The notes under the pieces were generated by a model. That model was given only the letters and a program-made list of their open reading frames with translations. It was not told the DNA's origin and did no database searches. A stretch of 64,000 nt of DNA from positions 40,101 to 104,100 of the forward strand of contig CAMKMD010000005.1 in assembly GCA_946413815.1 (NCBI GenBank). The letters run 5' to 3'. Positions 57,512 through 64,000 of this stretch are shown in pieces (position 1 is the first letter of the stretch; each line of letters opens with the position of its first letter). This stretch comes from an uncultured Ruminococcus sp. (GTDB lineage: Bacteria > Bacillota > Clostridia > Oscillospirales > Ruminococcaceae). The position numbers were made by a program, and so were the translations under genes.

Positions 57512-57835
57512 ATGGCTTCAAAGAAAGAATACCTTGATTTCGTCCTCGAGCAGCTGTCCGGGCTCAGTGATATAACCTACAGGGCTATGATGGGCGAATA
57601 CATTATATACTACAAGGGCAGGATAACCGGCGGCATCTATGATGACCGCTTCCTTGTAAAGATCACTCCTTCCTCTGAGACGCTGCTGAAGGGCGCTCCC
57701 CTTGAAACTCCCTACGAAGGGGCAAAGCATATGCTGCTTGTCGAGGACATAGAGAACAGAGAGCTGCTTGAAAAGCTGTTCACAGCTATGTACAACGAGC
57801 TCCCAGAGCCGGCAAGGAAGAAGAAGCGTTCCTGA
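57512..57835 (+). CDS. TfoX/Sxy N-terminal domain protein
   Basis: A 107-residue protein with the TfoX N-terminal fold only (LSDITYRAMMGEYIIYYKGRITGGIYDDRFLVKITP). TfoX activates competence in Gammaproteobacteria; single-domain Firmicute members have no proven role. GAGG lies upstream, and a TTGACA-like element with ATATAAT precedes it. Confidence 0.85.
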   Translation: MASKKEYLDFVLEQLSGLSDITYRAMMGEYIIYYKGRITGGIYDDRFLVKITPSSETLLKGAPLETPYEGAKHMLLVEDIENRELLEKLFTAMYNELPEPARKKKRS

Positions 57836-57908
57836 CAGCTTAGTTAAATGATGCTTGCCGTTAACAGAATATTTCGTAGTTTGTATGGTCTTAAGTGTTG
57901 CCGTAAGA

Positions 57909-57937
57909 TTGACAATCTTTCGACAATGTGATAGAAT
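57909..57937 (+). promoter_or_regulatory. promoter of the pyruvate formate-lyase operon
   Basis: TTGACA (57909-57914), 17 bases, TAGAAT (57932-57937). The leader that follows (57944-57985) can fold into nested stems: AACTG/CAGTT, GGCGG/CCGCC and GTCA/TGAC. Confidence 0.75.
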
Positions 57938-58011
57938 TAAACTGAAGGCGGATGTCATGGTCAGTGACGCACCGCCAGACAGTTAAAATGAATCCAAAGG
58001 AGTCCTGAAAT

Positions 58012-60084
58012 ATGCTGCATTACATAAGTGAGTTCCCGAAGGAATGGGAAGGCTTCAATGAAGGACGCTGGTGCAATACATCAGTCAATGTCCGTGATTT
58101 CATCAAGAAGAACTATACACCCTATGACGGAGACGAGAGTTTCCTCGAAGGTCCTACCGACGCTACGATCAAGCTGTGGGATCAGATAATGGATCTTTCA
58201 CGGCAGGAGCGCGAGGCAGGCGGAGTTCTTGATATGGATACAAGTGTCGTATCCACTATCACCTCACACCCCGCAGGCTACCTTAACAAGGATCTCGAGC
58301 AGATCGTCGGCCTTCAGACAGACAAGCCATTCAAACGTTCACTGCAGCCCTTCGGCGGTATCCGCATGGCTGTGAACGCCTGCGAGACGAACGGCTACAC
58401 TGTTGATCCGGAGATAGTAAAGATCTTCACCAAGTACAGAAAAACTCACAATCAGGGCGTCTTTGACGCATATACACCCGAAATGAGGATGGCGAGAAAG
58501 TCCGCTATCATCACCGGTCTTCCCGATGCCTACGGCAGAGGAAGAATAATCGGCGATTACAGGCGTGTCGCTCTCTACGGCGTTGATATCCTCATTGCTG
58601 ACAAGAAGCATCAGATAGATACATCTCTTGTCAGAATGACATCCAAGAACATCAGGCTTCGTGAGGAGCTTGCAGAGCAGGTACGTGCCCTTGAAGAGCT
58701 CAAGGAGCTCGGCAATATCTACGGCTTCGATATCTCAAAGCCCGCTGCTACTGCCAAGGAGGCTGTACAGTGGCTCTACTTCGGCTACCTTGCAGCCGTC
58801 AAGGAGCAGAACGGTGCAGCAATGTCCCTCGGACGCACCTCCACCTTCCTTGACATCTATATACAGCGTGACCTCGACAGAGGAATCATCACCGAGAAGC
58901 AGGCTCAGGAGCTTATCGACCATTTCATCATGAAGCTCAGGATCGTAAGATTCGCACGTACCCCCGAGTACAACGCCCTCTTCTCCGGCGACCCCACATG
59001 GATAACAGAATCCATCGGCGGCGTTGATGTTGACGGTCACCACATGGTAACAAAGAACAGCTTCCGCTATCTGCACACCCTTGAGAATCTCGGCACCGCA
59101 CCGGAGCCTAATATGACTGTGCTATGGTCTCAGAAGCTGCCGAGGAAGTTCAAGGAGTACTGTGCAAAGATATCCATACAGACCTCGTCCATACAGTACG
59201 AGAATGACGATATGATGCGTGTTGTTCACGGTGACGACTATGCTATCGCCTGCTGTGTATCATCTATGCGTGTCGGCAAGGAGATGCAGTTCTTCGGCGC
59301 AAGAGCAAACCTTGCAAAGTGTCTCCTCTACGCCATCAACGGCGGTATCGACGAGCGTATGAAGGTGCAGGTTGGACCTAAGTACAGACCTGTTGAGGGG
59401 GATGTCCTTGATTTCGATGACGTATGGGAGAAGTACGAAGCTATGATGGAATGGCTCGCAGGTCTCTATGTTAACACCCTCAACGTTATCCACTATATGC
59501 ACGACAAGTACAATTACGAAAAGATACAGATGGCTCTCCACGACAGAGACGTAAAGCGCTATTTCGCAACCGGAATCGCAGGCCTCTCAGTCGTTGCAGA
59601 TTCACTCTCGGCTATCAGGTACGCTAAGGTAAAGCCCATACGCGACGAAAACGGCATAGTCGTTGATTACGAGATAGAGGGCGATTTCCCGAAGTACGGA
59701 AACAATGACGACCGTGTTGATCAGATAGCTGTAACAGTTGTCCGCACCTTCATGGATATGATACGCAAGCATCACACCTACCGTGACGGCGTTCCCACAA
59801 TGTCCATACTCACCATCACTTCAAACGTAGTCTACGGCAAGAAGACCGGAAACACCCCTGACGGACGCAAGATGGGCGTCCCCCTCGCACCGGGCGCAAA
59901 CCCCATGCACGGAAGGGATACTCATGGCGCTGTAGCTTCGCTCTCATCAGTATCAAAGCTCCCCTTCCGCCATGCACAGGACGGAATATCCAACACCTTC
60001 TCTGTTATCCCGGACGCACTCGGAAAGGATATGCAGGTGTTCATGGGAGACATAGATCTCGATTCACTCGCAACGGAGGACTAA
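58012..60084 (+). CDS. pflB: pyruvate formate-lyase core, lacking the glycyl-radical domain
   Basis: The 690 residues align with the main body of pyruvate formate-lyase, which splits pyruvate with CoA into acetyl-CoA and formate. The catalytic pair is Cys414-Cys415 in IACCVSSM, with [19 protein letters not shown] and GANPMHGRD further on. It ends at [24 protein letters not shown] plus 16 unrelated residues. That is before the glycyl-radical domain with RVSGYAV that ordinary PFL has at the end. This domain is encoded separately at 60328-60567. The TAA lies one base before the next ATG. AAAGGAG lies upstream. No pflA activase gene is adjacent. Confidence 0.9.
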   Translation: MLHYISEFPKEWEGFNEGRWCNTSVNVRDFIKKNYTPYDGDESFLEGPTDATIKLWDQIMDLSRQEREAGGVLDMDTSVVSTITSHPAGYLNKDLEQIVGLQTDKPFKRSLQPFGGIRMAVNACETNGYTVDPEIVKIFTKYRKTHNQGVFDAYTPEMRMARKSAIITGLPDAYGRGRIIGDYRRVALYGVDILIADKKHQIDTSLVRMTSKNIRLREELAEQVRALEELKELGNIYGFDISKPAATAKEAVQWLYFGYLAAVKEQNGAAMSLGRTSTFLDIYIQRDLDRGIITEKQAQELIDHFIMKLRIVRFARTPEYNALFSGDPTWITESIGGVDVDGHHMVTKNSFRYLHTLENLGTAPEPNMTVLWSQKLPRKFKEYCAKISIQTSSIQYENDDMMRVVHGDDYAIACCVSSMRVGKEMQFFGARANLAKCLLYAINGGIDERMKVQVGPKYRPVEGDVLDFDDVWEKYEAMMEWLAGLYVNTLNVIHYMHDKYNYEKIQMALHDRDVKRYFATGIAGLSVVADSLSAIRYAKVKPIRDENGIVVDYEIEGDFPKYGNNDDRVDQIAVTVVRTFMDMIRKHHTYRDGVPTMSILTITSNVVYGKKTGNTPDGRKMGVPLAPGANPMHGRDTHGAVASLSSVSKLPFRHAQDGISNTFSVIPDALGKDMQVFMGDIDLDSLATED

Positions 60085-60085
60085 T

Positions 60086-60304
60086 ATGTCAGATATCTTC
60101 ACACCGTCAGCTGCGCAGACAGCAGAGGACCTTGTCGCTCTTATCGATCAGCTGATGGCACACGGGAGCGGCCATGTAAATGTAAAATCTGCTCCCGGCA
60201 GTCGGGATATCACTGTTCAGACTGTTAAAAGCACGGACTGCTCAGGCGGGCAGAACGCCTGCTGTCAGCCGACCGAAACAGGCATCGACCCTGACGAAGA
60301 CTGA
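60086..60304 (+). CDS. small PFL-linked protein resembling part of the glycyl-radical domain
   Basis: A 72-residue protein with no exact family match. Residues 12-38 (TAEDLVALIDQLMAHGSGHVNV) resemble the start of the glycyl-radical domain next door ([23 protein letters not shown]), but the radical Gly motif is absent. The C-terminal half has Cys52, Cys59 and Cys60. It begins one base after the pflB stop, with GGAGG in the pflB end, so it is translationally coupled. It may be a degenerate duplicate or an assembly or spare-part factor. Confidence 0.7.
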   Translation: MSDIFTPSAAQTAEDLVALIDQLMAHGSGHVNVKSAPGSRDITVQTVKSTDCSGGQNACCQPTETGIDPDED

Positions 60305-60327
60305 AACAACCATAAGGAGGGATCACT

Positions 60328-60567
60328 ATGGCAAATGACAAGCAGATAGACAACCTTATCGACCTTATCGACGGCTACGTTGAAAAGGGAGGTCACCACC
60401 TCAATGTAAACGTGTTCACAAGAGATACTCTGCTCGACGCTCAGGCTCATCCTGAGAAGTACCCGCAGCTTACTGTAAGGGTATCAGGCTATGCAGTAAA
60501 CTTTGTAAAGCTCACAAAGGAGCAGCAGGACGATATCATCTCAAGAACATTCCATTCAAGTCTTTAA
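60328..60567 (+). CDS. grcA: stand-alone glycyl-radical domain (GrcA-like) of PFL
   Basis: A 79-residue protein that matches only the C-terminal domain of pyruvate formate-lyase: [28 protein letters not shown] and [14 protein letters not shown]. The radical glycine is Gly54. It has its own strong AAGGAGG site. E. coli GrcA (YfiD) is a similar spare part that rescues damaged PFL, but there the main enzyme still has its own domain. Here the main enzyme lacks one, so this protein is probably an obligatory subunit. It is in the same reading frame as pflB. Confidence 0.88.
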   Translation: MANDKQIDNLIDLIDGYVEKGGHHLNVNVFTRDTLLDAQAHPEKYPQLTVRVSGYAVNFVKLTKEQQDDIISRTFHSSL

Positions 60568-60576
60568 GCATACAAA

Positions 60577-60612
60577 AAGGCCGGTCATCCATACGGGTGA
60601 CCGGCTTCCTTA
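60577..60612. terminator. bidirectional terminator after the PFL operon
   Basis: A stem of AAGGCCGGTCA against TGACCGGCTT with a ten-base loop, T residues on the plus side and TTTTT on the minus side. Confidence 0.88.
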
Positions 60613-60627
60613 TTATATATAATAGTA

Positions 60628-62529
60628 TCAAACCTTCTCTGATTTCCGGTTCTTTTTCTTCTGCCGTTTTATCTCGTACATCCTGTCATCCGCCTCCTTG
60701 ATAAGGCTGTAGAGTGTATCGCCCTCCTTCAGGCTTTCGATAACGCTGCCAAGACTCGCCGAGAGCTTGTAAGGCTTGTTGATGATACGGTTCATATTCT
60801 CCAGATCCTCGTTGAAGCGTCTTTCAAGGTTTACATCCTCGTCACGCTTGACATTCACGCTGAGTATTATGAACTCATCACCGCCGAAACGGGCGCATAT
60901 GCTGTTCCTGCCGCAGCAGCCCTGTATGATGGTCGCAAGGCGCTGTATGGCAAAATCGCCTTCGTTATGGCCGTAGTTGTCATTGATATATTTCAGGCCA
61001 TCCATATCTATGAAGCTGAGCATTACCCTCCTGTGCTCGTCAACACATCTGCGGAACATATCATCCGCTTTGTTGATGAAGCCGTTGCGGTTGTAGATGT
61101 TGCAGAGGGGGTCTATGACATAGAGACGGTTGAGTTCTTCCATTGCCTTGTTCAGGTGATGAAGCTTGCGGACATTCTCTATGGAGTTGCTGATATTCAT
61201 GGTAAGGGTATAGCAGAGAAGGCTGTATATCATATACTCGCCGTTGGATATGATATAGTAGCCAAGACACCTCTCGCCGAAATGCAGAGGAAGAAAATAG
61301 TTGATATTGCCGCCTGACTTCAGCTTCTCAGGGAACATCTGGCTGCTCGGGAAGTACTCAAGGCTTCTCCTCTCACCCTTTTCCCATATAAGCGGAGCTG
61401 TCATGAACTCGGAATAGTCGATATCTATCGAGACATTGAAATCCGGCTCGTAGCTGTCCTGCCAGTCTGAGGTAAGACAGAGACAGAACTTATCACAGTC
61501 AAGCTCCCGGACTATTCCCTCGATCACGTCAAAGGTCTCCTCTGATGTCTTGGTATCGGAAAGTCCGGCTGTAAGACGGTTCAGGAGGTTTATATTGGAA
61601 TTGGTGTCCTCGATATGACGATATGTACGCTTGCGGTATTCCTTCAGGTCCTCTGTGGTGACGCTGTTGCAGCCGCAGCTCTCGGATAATACCACCGATG
61701 CTTCAAGTCTGGTGATCTTAGGCTGTTCTATGCCGCTGAGCACATTATAGAGTATCTTGCAGGCGGTATATCCGGCAGTATACAGAGGACGGTCCACTGT
61801 TGTCAGTGCGGGACAGGAATTGCGGGCGCTGAAGATATTGTCAAAGCCTGTGACGATAACATCGTCCGGTACGATGTAGCCGTACTTTTCAAGAGCAGAG
61901 ACAGCAGTCAGAGCCATGCTGTCATTTGCACATATAAAGGCATCCGGGAGGGATTTTCCCGATTCCATGAATGATTCTATTGCGTGCTTACCGTCATAGC
62001 TGCGGAAGAAGCCATGGAATATACGTTCTTCGTCTACCTCAAGTCCGTTCTCCTTCATAGCGTCACAGAAGGCGTCATAGCGTACCTTTGCCTCGGGATT
62101 GGCAAGAGGACCGGATATATAGTTTATGACCTTTGCGGAATGATGCCTGATAACGTGTTCAACAAGCTCCTTCATAACGGAATAGTTATCGATGCTTATC
62201 TCATAGAAATCATCGTATTCGCCGCATTCAAATACGACCGCCGGTACACCTGATTCACGTACTCTTTCGACGATATGACCTCTTATCTCCGCATCGCTGA
62301 AGGTATTCGCCATAAGGATAGCTCCGTCAAAAGCCGAAAAATTTGTAAGATTATAGATGCTGTATTCGCCGAGATCGAACCTCCTGCTGTCGACAACGCC
62401 ACCGAAAGCAGCAAAGTAGGATACATTGATGTCATTCTCCCTGGCGAAATCATTTATACCTTTGATGATATTATACTGGTATTCTTCGTCAAGGCCTGAT
62501 ACAACTACAGCTATGTTCTTGTAATCCAT
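60628..62529 (-). CDS. LacI-type sugar-binding domain fused to GGDEF (diguanylate cyclase)
   Basis: A protein of about 633 residues. The N-terminal part (about 1-290) is a LacI/periplasmic-binding fold (VFECGEYDDF, FICANDSMALTAVSALEKYGYIVPDDVIVTGFDN), with no helix-turn-helix and no signal peptide, so it should be cytoplasmic. A middle GAF-like region follows, then a GGDEF domain with the intact signature RFGGDEF (about residue 545). Ligand binding could control c-di-GMP synthesis. I chose ATG at 62529 with GAGG upstream; a GTG four codons earlier is inside that site. Confidence 0.88.
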   Translation of the reverse strand: MDYKNIAVVVSGLDEEYQYNIIKGINDFARENDINVSYFAAFGGVVDSRRFDLGEYSIYNLTNFSAFDGAILMANTFSDAEIRGHIVERVRESGVPAVVFECGEYDDFYEISIDNYSVMKELVEHVIRHHSAKVINYISGPLANPEAKVRYDAFCDAMKENGLEVDEERIFHGFFRSYDGKHAIESFMESGKSLPDAFICANDSMALTAVSALEKYGYIVPDDVIVTGFDNIFSARNSCPALTTVDRPLYTAGYTACKILYNVLSGIEQPKITRLEASVVLSESCGCNSVTTEDLKEYRKRTYRHIEDTNSNINLLNRLTAGLSDTKTSEETFDVIEGIVRELDCDKFCLCLTSDWQDSYEPDFNVSIDIDYSEFMTAPLIWEKGERRSLEYFPSSQMFPEKLKSGGNINYFLPLHFGERCLGYYIISNGEYMIYSLLCYTLTMNISNSIENVRKLHHLNKAMEELNRLYVIDPLCNIYNRNGFINKADDMFRRCVDEHRRVMLSFIDMDGLKYINDNYGHNEGDFAIQRLATIIQGCCGRNSICARFGGDEFIILSVNVKRDEDVNLERRFNEDLENMNRIINKPYKLSASLGSVIESLKEGDTLYSLIKEADDRMYEIKRQKKKNRKSEKV

Positions 62530-62725
62530 AAACAGCCTCACGCTCCGAGATAGATATATATATAAATTATATCACTTTCACCCGCTGTTTAAAAGAGTTT
62601 TACGCAAAAATCGGAAGAATGCACATCAAATGCATACGATTATTGTTCAAATGCACAATTGACAATAAGACATGATCTTACATTAAGAAGCTTTGGCTCA
62701 TCAAGAAATTCTGCTATAATAACAA

Positions 62726-62754
62726 TTGCTTTTTTCAGTACGCTGTGATATAAT
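62726..62754 (+). promoter_or_regulatory. promoter of the permease gene
   Basis: TTGCTT (62726-62731), 17 bases, TATAAT (62749-62754), followed by a short leader and GGAGG. Confidence 0.7.
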
Positions 62755-62786
62755 GTTACTGTTTGAATGATCAGGAGGAATCGGAT

Positions 62787-63881
62787 ATGAAAAAACTTTT
62801 CCGCTCGCAGCCTGTGCTTGTCATAGCATTCATAGCTGCGGCGTTATCTATGATAGCTGTGCCGCCGGACAGGGAGTATCCTGGATATATAAACCCCACA
62901 GTGCTGATACAGCTCTTTGCCCTGATGACCGCAGTTGCCGGTTTCAGGAGCGCAGGTGTATTTGAAAAGGTAACAGGATTCATGCTTGAAAAGGCCGGCA
63001 CCCTCAGAAAACTCGGCGTTGTCTTCGTTATCCTCTGCTGGCTCTCTTCCATGCTCGTCACAAATGACGTCGCCCTGCTTACCTTCGTTCCGCTGACCCT
63101 GCTGATATACGCCGGAGTAAAAGATGAGAGAAGCCGTATACTGACTGTTGTACTTGAGACAGCCGCCGCAAATATGGGCAGTATGCTCACACCGATCGGA
63201 AATCCGCAGAACATATTCCTCTATTCCGAATACAACATGACATTATGGGAATTCATTTCCGCCATGCTGCCGACAGGACTACTCAGCATGGCCATGATAC
63301 TCGGGCTTACACGCCTGCTGCCCAATACCCCGCTGAAAGCCGGGCAGAAAAATACGGAGGGCATCAGAAAGCTGCCGGCTGCAGCATTCTTGGTATTGTT
63401 CATAGTGTGCCTGATGTCTGTACTCAGGCTCGTGCCCGACTGGGTATGCCTTGCTGCAGCTCTCGTTATCGCTGTCGTCATCGACAGAAGACTGCTCCTC
63501 AAGGTCGATTATGCTCTGCTTGCCACCTTCGTATGCTTCTTCGTCTTTGTCGGCAATATCGCAAGGATAGAGCCTGTGAGGGATTTCTTTTCCGGTATGA
63601 TAGGCGGGAGGGAGCTTATCGTATCAGCTCTGCTGTCACAGCTCATAAGCAACGTGCCGGCAGCGGTAATGCTGTCAGGCTTTACCGGCAACGGACGTGA
63701 ACTCCTTCTCGGCGTTGACATCGGAGGACTCGGTACGATCATAGCATCCCTCGCAAGCCTGATTTCCTTCCAGATATACCGGAAATCGGAAGGGGCACAG
63801 CCTATGAGGTACATGAAGTATTTCTCGGTCACCGGCTTTACCATGCTTGCTGCGCTGCTTGGCGTGAATATGATACTGTAA
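62787..63881 (+). CDS. SLC13/ArsB-superfamily anion permease
   Basis: A 364-residue polytopic membrane protein with about ten segments. The paired motifs TNDVALLTFVPLTLL and AANMGSMLTPIGNPQN are typical of the ion transporter superfamily that includes SLC13 carboxylate carriers and ArsB. A second-half repeat (SALLSQLISNVPAAVMLSG) mirrors the first. The substrate is not determined. I chose ATG at 62787 with GGAGGA upstream; a frame extension of eight codons overlaps that site. A hairpin terminator follows. Confidence 0.85.
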   Translation: MKKLFRSQPVLVIAFIAAALSMIAVPPDREYPGYINPTVLIQLFALMTAVAGFRSAGVFEKVTGFMLEKAGTLRKLGVVFVILCWLSSMLVTNDVALLTFVPLTLLIYAGVKDERSRILTVVLETAAANMGSMLTPIGNPQNIFLYSEYNMTLWEFISAMLPTGLLSMAMILGLTRLLPNTPLKAGQKNTEGIRKLPAAAFLVLFIVCLMSVLRLVPDWVCLAAALVIAVVIDRRLLLKVDYALLATFVCFFVFVGNIARIEPVRDFFSGMIGGRELIVSALLSQLISNVPAAVMLSGFTGNGRELLLGVDIGGLGTIIASLASLISFQIYRKSEGAQPMRYMKYFSVTGFTMLAALLGVNMIL

Positions 63882-63886
63882 AGAAT

Positions 63887-63915
63887 AAGGCTGCATGAGA
63901 GTATCATGCAGCCTT
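63887..63915 (+). terminator. hairpin after the permease gene
   Basis: A 12-bp stem AAGGCTGCATGA/TCATGCAGCCTT, followed by CAGCTTGTC, so the T-run is weak. Confidence 0.65.
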
Positions 63916-63916
63916 C

Positions 63917-64000
63917 AGCTTGTCAAAAAACCTACATCTGCTTAGGGGACGCCCTCTCTTGCAGGGCGCCCCCTCTTCAAAAACAGTCCCCCGGACTGTT
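63917..64000. repeat. small intergenic repeat element, copy B (truncated by the window)
   Basis: Begins CAGCTTGTCAAAAAACC and carries the CTTAGGGGACGCCCTCTCTTGCAGGGCG hairpin block of copy A at the left edge. It continues into AACAGTCCCCCGGACTGTT, another palindrome, and runs off the window. It sits right after a terminator, like copy A. Confidence 0.6.

Noticed and set aside
58012..60567. pflB as a pseudogene broken by frameshift
   Set aside because: All three frames have their own starts, ribosome sites and stops, the radical domain is intact, and core and domain are in the same frame.
60086..60567. A pflA activating enzyme as part of this operon
   Set aside because: No radical SAM CxxxCxxC motif is present in the two small genes, and the next gene is on the other strand.

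Overview
The window looks like a chromosomal segment from an anaerobic, fibre-degrading Gram-positive bacterium of the Ruminococcus / Oscillospiraceae type. The evidence is type I dockerins on three secreted proteins, a dockerin-bearing GH30-CBM22-SGNH xylan-degrading enzyme, rubrerythrin, pyruvate formate-lyase, a T-box leader ahead of alaS, a SigK-like sigma factor, and strong GGAGG ribosome sites with TTGACA-N17-TATAAT promoters. The species assignment is inference. I saw no rRNA, tRNA, CRISPR array, prophage or insertion sequence.

Layout. 1-2.3 kb: tail of an unknown gene, a small repeat element and ligA. 2.4-6 kb: a TraX-like membrane protein, a divergent methionyl-tRNA synthetase and a rubrerythrin. 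6.4-11 kb: the multi-domain xylanase/esterase and a double-HTH regulator. 11-19 kb: hisS, an mgsA-like gene, a minD-like gene, aroK, a radical SAM gene, a DUF1284 gene, bioY under a BirA-type operator, and a copper ATPase. 19.4-24.5 kb: a two-component system, a GGDEF-EAL protein and a LURP-one protein. 24.6-28.7 kb: phosphofructokinase, LysR, an Rrf2 regulator and cysK, the last two with related candidate operators. 29-35.3 kb: an operon of sigma factor, membrane-anchored sensor and two dockerin proteins. 35.6-36.7 kb: two paralogous small membrane proteins. 36.8-48 kb: a long leftward run of genes from alaS (T-box controlled) through hinT, a phosphoribosyltransferase, comEC, holA, an RNase M5-like gene, an MBOAT and a DHHW-type protein that both appear to lack catalytic residues, an SDR and a membrane protein. 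48.3-56 kb: a palindrome-rich repeat element, sigK, a phosphoesterase, an ABC exporter, an acetyltransferase, a cell wall hydrolase and a degenerate GGDEF protein. 56-64 kb: an AI-2E-type permease, a TfoX-like protein, a split pyruvate formate-lyase, a LacI-type sensor fused to GGDEF, and an anion permease.

The most notable items are these. (1) The pyruvate formate-lyase core stops before its glycyl-radical domain, which is encoded separately two genes downstream. (2) The sigma/anti-sigma-like/dockerin operon could link sensing outside the cell to production of two proteins that share an unrecognised domain. (3) An MBOAT/DHHW O-acylation pair has the expected catalytic residues substituted in both partners. 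(4) A methylglyoxal-synthase-like protein and a MetRS carry altered active-site motifs. All homology statements come from reading motifs by eye; no database search was run.
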